Assembly: GCF_029872155.1 (NCBI RefSeq)
Contig: NZ_JARXLA010000001.1
Coordinates: forward strand, 124,001 to 188,000
Length of the DNA stretch: 64,000 bases
Origin: Hyphomicrobium sp. D-2
Lineage (GTDB): Bacteria > Pseudomonadota > Alphaproteobacteria > Rhizobiales > Hyphomicrobiaceae
Direction: 5' to 3'
Positions 36,788-44,999 of this stretch are shown piece after piece. The notes under the pieces are model-generated. The model searched no databases. It was not told where the DNA came from and saw only the letters and a program-made list of their open reading frames with translations. Position numbers and translations under genes: made by a program. Numbering within the stretch: the first letter of the stretch is position 1; every line of letters begins with the position of its first letter.

Positions 36788-37222
36788 ATGCACGTTACGA
36801 TGAAGAGTGCCCTGGCTGCCGTCGAGGCTGCCCGCAAGGAAGCCGTGAAGCTGAAGACGCAGATGTGCATCGCGGTCGTCGATTCCGGCGCCAACCTGAA
36901 GGCTTTCGTGCGCATGGACGATGCGTGGGTCGGCTCCATCGACATCGCAATCAAGAAGGCCAAGACGGCGGTTTATTTCGGCATGCCCACGGGTGAGATC
37001 GGCAAGCTTTCGCAGCCGGGCGGATCACTGTTCGGCATCGAGCATTCAAACGAAGGGCTCATCACCTTCCCGGGCGGTCTGCCGATCGTCGATGAGGAAG
37101 GCGTGCTTGTCGGCGCCATCGGCGTCTCGGGCAGCTCGGTTGAGAACGATCACAAGGTTGCCGCTGCCGGTCTCAAGGTTGTCGGTATCTGCGATCTGCC
37201 GCAGCATCCGTGGCGGACTTGA
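36788..37222 (+). CDS. GlcG/HbpS family heme-binding-like protein
   Basis: A 144-aa protein of the GlcG/HbpS (DUF336) family: the family's typical [19 protein letters not shown] stretch, then [19 protein letters not shown] and VGAIGVSGS. Some members bind heme extracellularly; others accompany catabolic operons. No signal peptide is evident here, so a cytoplasmic role is likely. The ATG at 36788 has GGAG six bases upstream. Two hairpin repeats follow it. Confidence 0.88.
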   Translation: MHVTMKSALAAVEAARKEAVKLKTQMCIAVVDSGANLKAFVRMDDAWVGSIDIAIKKAKTAVYFGMPTGEIGKLSQPGGSLFGIEHSNEGLITFPGGLPIVDEEGVLVGAIGVSGSSVENDHKVAAAGLKVVGICDLPQHPWRT

Positions 37223-37230
37223 TTTGGTGG

Positions 37231-37321
37231 GCGCGGGCGACTTCCGCTGCGCGGAGCCGGCCGCCAGCGCATTTTAAGTTAGCGCTGGCGACTGCCCTTC
37301 GGTCAGCCGGCCGCCAGCGCT
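37231..37321 (+). repeat. Two-stem hairpin repeats, copies 3a and 3b
   Basis: Copy 3a (37231-37270) has outer arms GCGCGGGCG/CGCCAGCGC with one mismatch and inner CTTCCGC/GCGGAG. Copy 3b (37281-37321) has perfect outer arms AGCGCTGGCG/CGCCAGCGCT and a weaker inner helix CTG/CAG. Both keep the GCGAC and GCCGGCCGC junctions. Confidence 0.88.
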
Positions 37322-37342
37322 GATTGGTTGGTATGACGAATA

Positions 37343-37374
37343 AAAAGGCGGGGCCGCAAAGCCCCGCCTTTTTT
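37343..37374. terminator. Bidirectional terminator between HbpS-like gene and minus-strand gene
   Basis: AAAAGGCGGGGC (37343-37354) pairs perfectly with GCCCCGCCTTTT (37361-37372) around a six-base loop and is followed by more T. It lies between convergent genes. Confidence 0.92.
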
Positions 37375-37422
37375 ATATGAAGACGCGAGTTGGAGTGGAA
37401 AGGCAGCCAATGCTGCCTCGTC

Positions 37423-37752
37423 TCACAGCTTCTCGACGCTGTCGGCCATGTCACCGACGACGCGAACGCGATATTCTGCGTTCTCGCATGTCAGAATCCA
37501 CACCGGTTCGTCAGCCCGCGAAGCAGCAGGATCGCGCTTTGCCCCCGAAGGGTTCTTGCACTCATAGCCCTGCCTGCGGATCTGAACCGCGAGGATGTCG
37601 GCGGGGATCTCTTCGTTGGCGACGGTGGTGGTCGAAAGTTCGGCCACCTGCTGTGCCTGGGCGCTGTCCATCCCGCCGGACGTGGCGGCGTTGAGAAACA
37701 AACCTGCACCCAAAGCTAACACTGGAAACAAAGCCAGCTTTTCCATCGGCAA
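37423..37752 (-). CDS. Small secreted protein of unknown function
   Basis: A 109-aa protein with a signal peptide (LALFPVLALGAGLFLNAATS), then a mature part with two cysteines (YECKNPSG and LTCENAEY) that may pair, ending in a VRVVGDMADSVEKL tail. A TTG at 37752 has GGAG at five bases; an ATG two codons later is the alternative. No known family is recognised. Confidence 0.7.
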   Translation of the reverse strand: MPMEKLALFPVLALGAGLFLNAATSGGMDSAQAQQVAELSTTTVANEEIPADILAVQIRRQGYECKNPSGAKRDPAASRADEPVWILTCENAEYRVRVVGDMADSVEKL

Positions 37753-37797
37753 CCCAACTCCCCGCCATGTTACGCGTCTAAATCGCTTGCAATCCGA

Positions 37798-38397
37798 TCA
37801 GCGGGCAGCAGGCACAGCCTTGTCGTGCTCGCTCTTCCCCGCCAGAGCGAGGAAAATATAGCTCCAACCGGAGAACAGAAGGTTGATGCCGACCAGAAGA
37901 CCGAGCGCCCACGTTGCCGAACCCGGCAGGCCGAGTGCGATCAGTACACCGACGGCGATGGCGGCGATGCCCGACAGCAGCAGCCAGAACCAGCCTTCAT
38001 GCGGGCTGACGCGATAGGCCATCACGATCTCGAAGATGCCTTCCGCGATGAAGAGCGCGGCAAGCACGACGGCGAGGGTGAGCAGGCCGGTAAGCGGGAA
38101 GAAGGCAAGATAGCCGCCGACGATCAGATACAACGCGCCGATAATCAGCTCCCACAGGAAGCCTGACCACTGCGGGGCCTGGAAGGCATGGAACACCAGC
38201 AGCGCGCCGCCGATGAGGAACAGCCAGCCCAGCATGATCTTGGCGGCGATGGTGGAGACCAGCGGGAACGCGATGGCGGCGATGCCGGCGATGATGAGGC
38301 CGATGCCGAGGGCGAGGAACCAGCCCCACTTCTCGGAGATCAGTGCCTTCGTTTCGGCGACGCGCATTTCCATTTCCGGAACTGTAAGTGAAGCCAT
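37798..38397 (-). CDS. HdeD family membrane protein
   Basis: A 199-aa inner-membrane protein with six predicted helices (for example FLALGIGLIIAGIAAIAFPL and LLTLAVVLAALFIAEGIFEI) of the HdeD/DUF308 family, linked in enterobacteria to acid resistance. GGAGG lies eight bases before the ATG at 38397; the longer frame to 38703 is not supported. It is divergent from the ThiE-like gene and likely transcribed alone. Confidence 0.9.
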   Translation of the reverse strand: MASLTVPEMEMRVAETKALISEKWGWFLALGIGLIIAGIAAIAFPLVSTIAAKIMLGWLFLIGGALLVFHAFQAPQWSGFLWELIIGALYLIVGGYLAFFPLTGLLTLAVVLAALFIAEGIFEIVMAYRVSPHEGWFWLLLSGIAAIAVGVLIALGLPGSATWALGLLVGINLLFSGWSYIFLALAGKSEHDKAVPAAR

Positions 38398-38770
38398 GAG
38401 GATGTCCTCCCGTTGCGACAGGTGTCGAATAAAGCCAGGCCATGGAACCCGAGCGGGACGGCAAATTTGGCGTGCGCCATCGCGATCGCTTCCGGAGCCG
38501 ATCGGGGCCAGCATGACACTTCGGGGTTGAGTTTTTGGCGCTGCGGAGGCGCGAAATGGCTTCGAATGTCCCGCGATTTTTTTACCCGCGCTTAGGATGC
38601 GGCGGCAGTTTGGCGCCTCTGGATGCGCAGGCAACCTATGGTAGAGTGGCGTTGTGTCCCTGCCCAAAAAACCGCGATGGGTGTGGCCGCGATGGATTGC
38701 CATTTGGAGGGGTCGCTTTTCCGCCGTATTGAGCCCTATTAGGCTTCAGCTGGCGGGATTGGAAAAGGCG
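38398..38770. other. 373-bp divergent intergenic region
   Basis: Separates hdeD (minus) from the ThiE-like gene (plus). No gene is recognised. A GTG at 38654 could extend the ThiE-like protein by 39 basic residues, but homologues do not have such an extension. Confidence 0.4.
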
Positions 38771-39433
38771 ATGGCACAGCAGGATCAGGAACAGGATCAA
38801 AAGGATGGGCCGGCGCTGTGCTTGGTCGTGACGGCCGGGTCGGACGCGAGCGCGCTGGCCGATGTGCTGAAGCGCGCGCATCCGGCGAGCGTCATCATTG
38901 CTCCGTCGAACGGTGAACCGCTCACGGCTGCGAACGCGCGGCCGCTGGTGGAGCTGGTGCAGTCGCAGGAGATCGCCGCTCTGATTTATGCCGATGCGCA
39001 GCTTGCCCGCACACTGCGCGCTGATGGTGTTCATCTGCCCTGGCAGCAGGACGTCGTAGCGCAGTATGGCGAGGCGCGCGATATTCTCGGCACGCGCTAC
39101 ATCGTCGGCATCGATGTCGGGCGCTCGCGCCATGATGCGATGACGCTGGCGGAGGCAGGGGCCGATTATATCGGCTTCGGCATTCCCCCCCATGTCGAGG
39201 ATCGCGAAGCGGCAGGCAACCGTCGCCGCGAACTGGTGGCCTGGTGGAGCGAGATCTTCGAAGTGCCGTGCATTGCGCTGGATGTCGAAACGCCGGAGGA
39301 GGCAGAAACGCTGTCGGCTGCGGGTGCGGATTTCATCGCGCTGGTGCCGTCATGTGCGCTGACGGCCGATGAGTTTGCAACGCTTCGCGACGCCATTGTT
39401 GCGGCGGCTCCGGTGCGCGAGGAAGTGGCATGA
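38771..39433 (+). CDS. Thiamine phosphate synthase/TenI-like protein
   Basis: A 220-aa TIM-barrel protein resembling ThiE/TenI: DGVHLPWQ, VGIDVGRSRHDAMTLAEAGADYIGFG and the late LDVETPEEAETLSAAGADFIAL. It lacks the clear GRSTH-type phosphate motif of true thiamine phosphate synthase, having VGRSRHD instead, so activity is uncertain. No other thiamine genes are near. The start ATG has AAAAGG two to three bases upstream. It overlaps the Sel1 gene by four bases (ATGA), indicating cotranscription. Confidence 0.75.
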   Translation: MAQQDQEQDQKDGPALCLVVTAGSDASALADVLKRAHPASVIIAPSNGEPLTAANARPLVELVQSQEIAALIYADAQLARTLRADGVHLPWQQDVVAQYGEARDILGTRYIVGIDVGRSRHDAMTLAEAGADYIGFGIPPHVEDREAAGNRRRELVAWWSEIFEVPCIALDVETPEEAETLSAAGADFIALVPSCALTADEFATLRDAIVAAAPVREEVA

Positions 39434-40602
39434 GGCAGCGGCGGCGTCATCGCATCGTCATGAAGGCGTGTGCATGGGCGCCGCAAGGTGCGCTTGCGAG
39501 CCGCTTGATGCGCGTGACTGCGCGGACGCCGATTTGCAGCCTGTTGGTGGCTATAACGGCAGTGCTGTTTGGAACCGCGTTGCCGCTGAGTGCTGACACC
39601 AGCTCGTGGATCATGAAGTCCACCGAGGTGCCGAAGCCAACCGGCGGCAAGCCGGTGAAGGTGGCGCCGAACGAAAAGTTCGCCAAGCCTGCACAATCTG
39701 CCCAGCCTATTCCGCAGGCGCAGGGCAAAGGCTTCGGGGCCAAGTTGCTGGCGGAGCCAAGCGGCGATGAGGCGCCCTATATTGCTTTCGATCAGGGGCA
39801 ATATCTGACGGCTGCCAAGCTGGCGCGTGAGGCCGCAAAGAAGGGTGATCCGCAGGCGCATACGCTGATGGGGCGGCTTTATGCTGAAGGCCTTGGCGTT
39901 AGCAAGGATCTTTCGACCGCCATCAAATGGTATGCCCATGGCGATGAGCTGGGCGATGTCCAGTCCACGTTCGCGCTTGCCGTTTTGCTGGCCGAAGGGC
40001 GCGGGGTGAAGAAGGATCGCAAGCTGTCCGCCGAACTGTTCGAGAAAGCGGCGCGGCAGGGCCATCCGCAAGCCAACTACAATCTTGGACTGCTGTTCAT
40101 GAAGGGCGATGGCAAGCCGCAGAATCCCTATCGTGCTGCGATGCATATTCGTTACGCGGCCGAGAAGGGCGTCGCCGTTGCTCAGTATGATCTGGCCAGC
40201 ATGTATCAGAACGCAACCGGCGTTGAGCCGAGCGCGCTGGAGGCGGCGCGCTGGCTGAGCAAGGCTGCGGAGCAGGGCATGCCGGAGGCGCAGTTTGATT
40301 ATGCGGTGGTGCTGCTGCGCGGGCTGGGGCTGACCAAGGACGAGCCGAAGGCCATTCCCTATCTGCACACGGCGGCCCAGAAGGGTCTGGTGGCGGCGCA
40401 GAACCGATTGGCTCACGTTTACGCGCTGGGTGTGGGCGTGAAGAAAGACCCGAAGGAAGCCGCCAAATGGCGGTTCATCGCCCAGGCGGGCGGGTTGAAG
40501 GACGAGGAACTCGACGCCTTCGTGGAAAAGCTGCCCAAGGCGCAACGGTTGGCTGCGCAACAGGCCGCGGTGGAATGGCGCGAAGACGCCGGCATGTTCT
40601 AG
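39430..40602 (+). CDS. Secreted Sel1-repeat protein
   Basis: A 390-aa protein with a long basic N-terminus before a hydrophobic signal (LLVAITAVLFGTALPLSA), a Lys/Pro-rich linker and six Sel1-like repeats between about residues 135 and 355 (motif AxxLGxLYxxGxGVxKDxxxAxxWYxxAA). Sel1 repeats mediate protein-protein contacts, often in envelope stress or secretion. It overlaps the upstream ThiE-like gene by four bases, so expression is coupled, although the functional link is unclear. Confidence 0.85.
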   Translation: MRQRRRHRIVMKACAWAPQGALASRLMRVTARTPICSLLVAITAVLFGTALPLSADTSSWIMKSTEVPKPTGGKPVKVAPNEKFAKPAQSAQPIPQAQGKGFGAKLLAEPSGDEAPYIAFDQGQYLTAAKLAREAAKKGDPQAHTLMGRLYAEGLGVSKDLSTAIKWYAHGDELGDVQSTFALAVLLAEGRGVKKDRKLSAELFEKAARQGHPQANYNLGLLFMKGDGKPQNPYRAAMHIRYAAEKGVAVAQYDLASMYQNATGVEPSALEAARWLSKAAEQGMPEAQFDYAVVLLRGLGLTKDEPKAIPYLHTAAQKGLVAAQNRLAHVYALGVGVKKDPKEAAKWRFIAQAGGLKDEELDAFVEKLPKAQRLAAQQAAVEWREDAGMF

Positions 40603-40615
40603 ACTTGCTTCCTTC

Positions 40616-40701
40616 GCACCGGCGACTCCCCGGTGGGGAGCCGGCCGCCGTACTTTTAGGTCGCGCTGGCGACTCTCCTCCGGAGAGCCGGCCGCCAGCG
40701 C
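40616..40701 (+). repeat. Two-stem hairpin repeats, copies 4a and 4b
   Basis: Copy 4a (40616-40653) has inner arms CTCCCC/GGGGAG and a shortened outer stem CGGCG/CGCCG. Copy 4b (40663-40701) is perfect: outer GCGCTGGCG/CGCCAGCGC, inner CTCTCC/GGAGAG. They begin 14 bp after the Sel1 gene. Confidence 0.88.
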
Positions 40702-40895
40702 TTATTGGTGCGCTGCTCCTTCTCCGCACGGCATTTCGCCAACCGTTCTTAATCCTGTGCTGACACCTGAAGCCTAGGGTTTATCTGCTTTTCTCGCCCG
40801 CAGCGGCCGTTGGCGCCCTTGCCAGAGCAGCCTGCAAGGGTTACTCGGGCCGTCCGTGCCGGAGGGTCGGCGCGCTCGCCAAGGATTTTCGCACC

Positions 40896-41687
40896 ATGCC
40901 CGCTTCAGCGCTTATGAACGTGATGATCGGCGCCGCCCGCAAGGCCGGGCGCAGCCTCAGCCGTGATTTCGGCGAGGTGGAACAGTTGCAGGTGTCGGTG
41001 AAGGGGCCGGGCAACTTCGTTACCGCTGCCGATCTGCGCGCTGAAGAGATCATCTATCGCGAGCTGGCCAAGGCGCGGCCAGGCTATTCATTCCTGATGG
41101 AAGAACGGGGCGAGGTTGTGGGCGATGATCGCACGCACCGCTGGATCGTCGACCCGCTGGATGGCACCACCAACTTTCTGCATGGCGTGCCTATGTTCGC
41201 CATTTCGATCGGGCTGGAGCGCGAAGGTCAGCTTGTTGCGGGCCTCATATACAATCCGATTTCGGACGAAATGTTCACGGCCGAAAAGGGCAAAGGCACC
41301 TTCCTGAACGATCGCCGTCGTCTGCGTGTCGCGGCCCGCAAGCGGCTGTCGGATGCGCTGGTGACGACGGGCATTCCGCACATCGGCCGTCAGGGCCATG
41401 CGGTGTTCAAGCGCGAAGCCCATGCTGTGTTTCCGCAGGTTGCCGGGGTGCGGCGCACCGGTTCGGCGGCGCTCGATCTTGCCTGGGTTGCCGCCGGTCG
41501 CTTCGATCTCTACTGGGAGCGTGGCATCAAGGCGTGGGACATGGCGGCCGGCATCCTGATGGTGCGTGAGGCAGGCGGCACTGTCACAGATCTTTCCGGC
41601 GGCGCCGATATGCTGGTCCATGGCGAAGTGCTGGCCACCAACAGCGCCCTGCATAAAGAATTCCTGCCGCTGATCGCCGCCGGTTGA
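40896..41687 (+). CDS. suhB: Inositol-1-monophosphatase (SuhB-like)
   Basis: A 263-aa Mg-dependent phosphatase of the inositol monophosphatase family. The metal-site motifs MEERGE, WIVDPLDGTTNFLHG and the C-terminal WDMAAGILMVREAGG are all present. It hydrolyses inositol phosphates and related sugar phosphates; in bacteria SuhB also acts in rRNA transcription complexes. AAGGA lies about eleven bases before the ATG. Upstream lie hairpin repeats; downstream is a stator-like gene pair. Confidence 0.92.
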   Translation: MPASALMNVMIGAARKAGRSLSRDFGEVEQLQVSVKGPGNFVTAADLRAEEIIYRELAKARPGYSFLMEERGEVVGDDRTHRWIVDPLDGTTNFLHGVPMFAISIGLEREGQLVAGLIYNPISDEMFTAEKGKGTFLNDRRRLRVAARKRLSDALVTTGIPHIGRQGHAVFKREAHAVFPQVAGVRRTGSAALDLAWVAAGRFDLYWERGIKAWDMAAGILMVREAGGTVTDLSGGADMLVHGEVLATNSALHKEFLPLIAAG

Positions 41688-41827
41688 GGTGCGGATAACA
41701 CTGCCCGGTGTGGCTGAGATGCGCTTTATGTAGCGCCGGGCACGATGTTGCCCGGTTTGTGCTGTCAATGGCTTCGGGTATTGTCGCGGGCTGGTAAAAT
41801 TTTGAAGCGGCGGGTCGGAGCTCGGGG

Positions 41828-42883
41828 ATGGCAAGACGACGCAAGAATGAAGCGAGCGGATCGGCGCTGGGGCATCGGCCATTGACGCCGCCGGGTGTGT
41901 TTCTCATCCGCATGCTCATCTTTTTGACGCTGGTGGCGTTCCTCGTTGCCATTCTGCACAAGCAACTCATCGACAGCTTCCTGCACAACCCTGGCCTCAA
42001 CGGTCTTATCGTTGGCGTGCTGGCGCTGGGCATCATCTATGCGTTCCGGCAGGTCATCCGGCTCTATCCTGAAATCCGCTGGGTGAATGCGTTCCGCATC
42101 GCTGATCCGGGGCTCGCCATTTCGCACCAGCCGGTGCTGCTGGCGCCGATGGCTGCGATGCTGCAGAACCGCACCGGTACGCTGTCGCTTTCCACGGCGT
42201 CGCTGCGCTCAATTATGGATTCCATCGGCTCACGCCTCGATGAAGCGCGCGACACCGGTCGATATCTCGTCGGCCTGCTGGTGTTCCTCGGTCTGCTCGG
42301 CACCTTCTGGGGTCTGCTTGAAACCCTTGAATCGGTTGGCGGTGCCATCGATTCGATCGACACCAACGCCACCGACAACGTCACCATGTTCTCCGACCTC
42401 AAGGCCGGCCTGTCCGCGCCGCTGAAGGGCATGGGCACGGCGTTCTCGTCATCGCTGTTCGGTCTTGCCGGTTCGCTCGTGCTTGGCTTCCTGGAACTGC
42501 AGGCCAGCCACGCCCACAACCGCTTTTACAACGAGCTTGAGGAATGGCTGTCCGGCATCACCGAGCTGACGCCGGGATCGACCGGCTCGTCGGATCAGGT
42601 GAACCGCCAGCTCTCCACCGCCATCCTGCACATGCAGCGCGCGGTTGAGGATCTCTCCACCCGGCTGTCCGATCAGGCCATGGCGGGCGCGTTGGGTGGC
42701 GGCGGCAGTGCGGGCAGCGAAGAGCAGCTGCGCGAGCTTGCCCGTGGCGTCAATCAGCTCGTGGCCCAGATGCGCGCCGAACAGAAGGTGGTGCGTGAGT
42801 GGGTCGATGAGCAGGCCGGTCAGCAGACCGAGCTGTCGAAGACGCTGAAAGAGCTTTCCCTCAACCTGCAACGCCGGAGCTAG
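41828..42883 (+). CDS. MotA/TolQ/ExbB-like membrane protein
   Basis: A 351-aa inner-membrane protein with about four helices: FLIRMLIFLTLVAFLVAI, LIVGVLALGIIYAF, YLVGLLVFLGLLGTFWGLL and SSLFGLAGSLVLGFLEL. The last two and the conserved GTFWGLLETL...GLAGSLVLGF pattern are those of the MotA/TolQ/ExbB proton-channel superfamily. A soluble helical tail follows. GGAG lies seven bases before the ATG. The next gene, three bases on, encodes a MotB/OmpA partner, so the two should form a proton-driven stator-like complex not linked here to flagella. Confidence 0.87.
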   Translation: MARRRKNEASGSALGHRPLTPPGVFLIRMLIFLTLVAFLVAILHKQLIDSFLHNPGLNGLIVGVLALGIIYAFRQVIRLYPEIRWVNAFRIADPGLAISHQPVLLAPMAAMLQNRTGTLSLSTASLRSIMDSIGSRLDEARDTGRYLVGLLVFLGLLGTFWGLLETLESVGGAIDSIDTNATDNVTMFSDLKAGLSAPLKGMGTAFSSSLFGLAGSLVLGFLELQASHAHNRFYNELEEWLSGITELTPGSTGSSDQVNRQLSTAILHMQRAVEDLSTRLSDQAMAGALGGGGSAGSEEQLRELARGVNQLVAQMRAEQKVVREWVDEQAGQQTELSKTLKELSLNLQRRS

Positions 42884-42886
42884 CCG

Positions 42887-43915
42887 ATGGCGGGCGGGCG
42901 ATCGCGGCGGCGCGCGGAATACAACGATTTCTGGCCCGGCTATGTCGACGTTCTGTCGACGCTGCTGCTCGTCGTCACGTTCCTGATGTCGATCTTCATG
43001 CTGGCGCAGTATTTCGCCGGGCAGGAAGCCAGCGGCAAGGACACCGCGCTGCGCCAGCTGACGCTGCAGATCACTGAGCTCACCAACCTGCTGTCGCTGG
43101 AGAAGGGCAAGAGCAAGGAGGCGCTGGACGAGATGGCGGCGCTTCAGGCCACGCTGTCCAGCCTGCGCGCCGATAACAGTCGCCTGTCCGGTTCGGCGCT
43201 GTCGGGCGATGAAGCTGCAAAGTCAGCCGATGCGCGCATCTCCGGCCTCACCATCGAGCTGGAAAATCAGAAGAAGGTTTCCGATGAAGCGCTGGCCAAG
43301 GTCGACCTGCTGAACCAGCAGCTGCTGTCGCTGCGCCGGCAGATCGCGGCGCTCAACGAGGCGCTGGAGGCATCCGAAAAGAAGGACGCCGAGAGCCAGA
43401 CCCGCATCAAGGATCTGGGCGCACGCCTCAACGCCGCCCTCGCCCGGCAGGTGCAGGAGCTGCAACGCTATCGCTCCGACTTCTTCGGCCGCCTGCGTGA
43501 GCTGCTGCGCAACCGCAAGGACATTCGCGTGGTGGGTGACCGCTTCGTGTTTGAATCCGAAGTGCTGTTCCCCTCCGGCTCCAACCAGCTGACGCCCGAG
43601 GGCTTGGCGGCCATGGACCAGCTCGCCTCGGCGATCATCGAGCTGGAAAAGGAAATTCCGAAGGAGATCGACTGGGCGCTGCAGGTGGATGGCCATACCG
43701 ACATCCGGCCGATCAACAGCCCCACGTTCCCATCCAACTGGGAGCTATCGACCTCGCGCGCGATCGCCGTGGTGCGTTATCTCGCCAGCCGGGGCGTGCC
43801 GCCGGAGCGGCTGGTGGCGGCGGGCTTCGGCGAGTTCCGTCCGCTGGAAGCTGGCACCGACGAGCTGAGCCTGCAGCGCAACCGCCGTATCGAGCTGAAG
43901 CTCACCAATCGCTAG
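42887..43915 (+). CDS. MotB/OmpA-like peptidoglycan-binding protein
   Basis: A 342-aa protein with one N-terminal helix carrying the candidate proton-binding Asp (WPGYVDVLSTLLLVVTFLM), a long periplasmic coiled coil (about residues 50-200) and a C-terminal OmpA domain (VDGHTDIRPI, NWELSTSRAIAVVRYL, GFGEFRPLEAG...RNRRIELKL) that grips peptidoglycan. The coiled coil is longer than in flagellar MotB. Its start is three bases after the MotA-like gene, so the pair is translationally coupled. Confidence 0.88.
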   Translation: MAGGRSRRRAEYNDFWPGYVDVLSTLLLVVTFLMSIFMLAQYFAGQEASGKDTALRQLTLQITELTNLLSLEKGKSKEALDEMAALQATLSSLRADNSRLSGSALSGDEAAKSADARISGLTIELENQKKVSDEALAKVDLLNQQLLSLRRQIAALNEALEASEKKDAESQTRIKDLGARLNAALARQVQELQRYRSDFFGRLRELLRNRKDIRVVGDRFVFESEVLFPSGSNQLTPEGLAAMDQLASAIIELEKEIPKEIDWALQVDGHTDIRPINSPTFPSNWELSTSRAIAVVRYLASRGVPPERLVAAGFGEFRPLEAGTDELSLQRNRRIELKLTNR

Positions 43916-43932
43916 CGCGATCTTTTTGTTTT

Positions 43933-44180
43933 GCACCGGCGACACCCCTGCGGGGCGCCGGCCGCCGGTGCTTTATTTAGTGAGCGCCAGCGACTCCGCT
44001 GCGCGGAGCTGGCCGCTGGCGCATGATTGGTGCGCGCTGGCCCGCGGTGCCTCCGCAGCGCGTGCGCGTAGCCGGGCATGGTTGTTTGCTGCGCTCGGCG
44101 ACTCTCCTTCGGAGAGCCGGCCACTAGTGTACTTTTGTGGCGCCTTGCGACTCCGCTGCGCGGAGCCGGCCGCAAGGCGC
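43933..44180 (+). repeat. Cluster of two-stem hairpin repeats, copies 5a-5d
   Basis: Copy 5a 43933-43971 has outer GCACCGGCG/CGCCGGTGC and inner CCCC/GGGG. Copy 5b 43984-44022 has outer GCGCCAGCG/CGCTGGCGC and inner CTCCGC/GCGGAG. Copy 5c 44091-44122 has inner CTCTCC/GGAGAG but its right outer arm is lost. Copy 5d 44140-44180 has outer GCGCCTTGCG/CGCAAGGCGC and inner CTCCGC/GCGGAG. Outer and inner arms both change in compensating fashion. Confidence 0.88.
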
Positions 44181-44265
44181 GGACCGTCGAGTGGTTTTTA
44201 TCTGCACTCGGCGTTACTCCCTGCCGGGAACTGGCTAGTGCGGACGCATGCCGCCTCTCAACGTC

Positions 44266-44285
44266 ATCCCGACAACGGTCGGGAT
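44266..44285. repeat. Short perfect hairpin (ATCCCGAC/GTCGGGAT)
   Basis: Eight-base perfect arms around AACG within a GTCATCCCGAC...GTCGGGATCCA context. Similar TCATCCCG/CGGGATCCA palindromes are, from memory, common between alphaproteobacterial genes. Different from the two-stem family nearby. Confidence 0.6.
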
Positions 44286-44365
44286 CCATGCCAGTTTAGG
44301 TGTTTGATCGGTTGCAGAAGAATGCACGGACTTCGGTAGCGTCAGGCAACAAACAAAGCAGCGCA

Positions 44366-44944
44366 ATGCCATATTATATTGAAACGTCACTCAGCGACTC
44401 CAGGTCGGTAAGTAAGGACTTCGTTCCCGAGATAACGTACCGACAACAGGTGTTCATCGATGGGGACGGACCGCGTCCGCCGGACGTGAGCGCTGAACTC
44501 CCGACTGGACTGCGCGTCGGCAAGCCTCGCAAGGGCGCAACGCCGCATATCTTGGGCTGGTCCCTTGGCCCCTGGATCGTTTCTACAAGAGTCAAAGAGA
44601 TCATCGACGAGCTCGAGCCGGGCGTGCACACGTCGATTCCTCTAACGCTCACCGCGGAAAAGACGGGCGAGCCTTTCGACACCTACCATCTTCTCCTGGC
44701 GACACCCATCGTCGATGCCTTGGATGCTGACCATACCGACTGGCATCGGGGCGAGCCTGCGCAAGGTCTTTCCAGTTTTGGGCGGATCGCCCTTAAGGGC
44801 GAGGCCATAGCCGGCCGACACCTGTGGAAGCTACCTAGTCCACATATTCAGAAGTATTTCTGCTCTGACGAGCTGCGGACACGCCTAGTGAGCGAAAAAC
44901 TCGATGGGTGGCGCATGGCACGAAAATGCCTCGTGACGGACTGA
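44366..44944 (+). CDS. Putative immunity protein, Imm11/DUF1629-like
   Basis: A 192-aa soluble protein resembling the Imm11 (DUF1629) family of polymorphic-toxin immunity proteins: a central SxRVKEIIDELEPGVH segment, YHLLLATPIVDALD, and the late IAGRHLWKLPS...KYFCSDELRTRL that is typical of the family's C-terminal half. The ATG at 44366 gives the usual short YYIE-type N-terminus; a GTG at 44300 would extend it by 22 residues. The ribosome-binding site is weak. No toxin gene is adjacent, so it may be an orphan immunity gene. Family call is by pattern only. Confidence 0.62.
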   Translation: MPYYIETSLSDSRSVSKDFVPEITYRQQVFIDGDGPRPPDVSAELPTGLRVGKPRKGATPHILGWSLGPWIVSTRVKEIIDELEPGVHTSIPLTLTAEKTGEPFDTYHLLLATPIVDALDADHTDWHRGEPAQGLSSFGRIALKGEAIAGRHLWKLPSPHIQKYFCSDELRTRLVSEKLDGWRMARKCLVTD

Positions 44945-44999
44945 ACCCAGCAGGCGTGTTTGAGGTGAAGATATCAGGTTTGAAACAGGGCTGAGGGAA

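Larger units (their letters stand above)
43916..44365. other. 450-bp repeat-filled gap after the stator-like pair
   Basis: No gene. It holds four two-stem hairpin repeats, a degenerate further copy near 44033-44080 and a separate hairpin at 44266-44285. GC falls after this gap, marking the left edge of a compositionally different segment. Confidence 0.65.

Noticed and set aside
37231-37321. Two-stem hairpins read as simple terminators
   Set aside because: They lack T tracts on either side, occur in both orientations and often in tandem, and a separate true terminator follows at 37343-37374.
41828-43915. Zorya anti-phage system (ZorA/ZorB)
   Set aside because: The MotA-like and MotB-like pair resembles ZorAB in outline, but there is no ZorC, ZorD helicase or ZorE nuclease next to it and the MotA-like tail is short; the downstream genes are unrelated.
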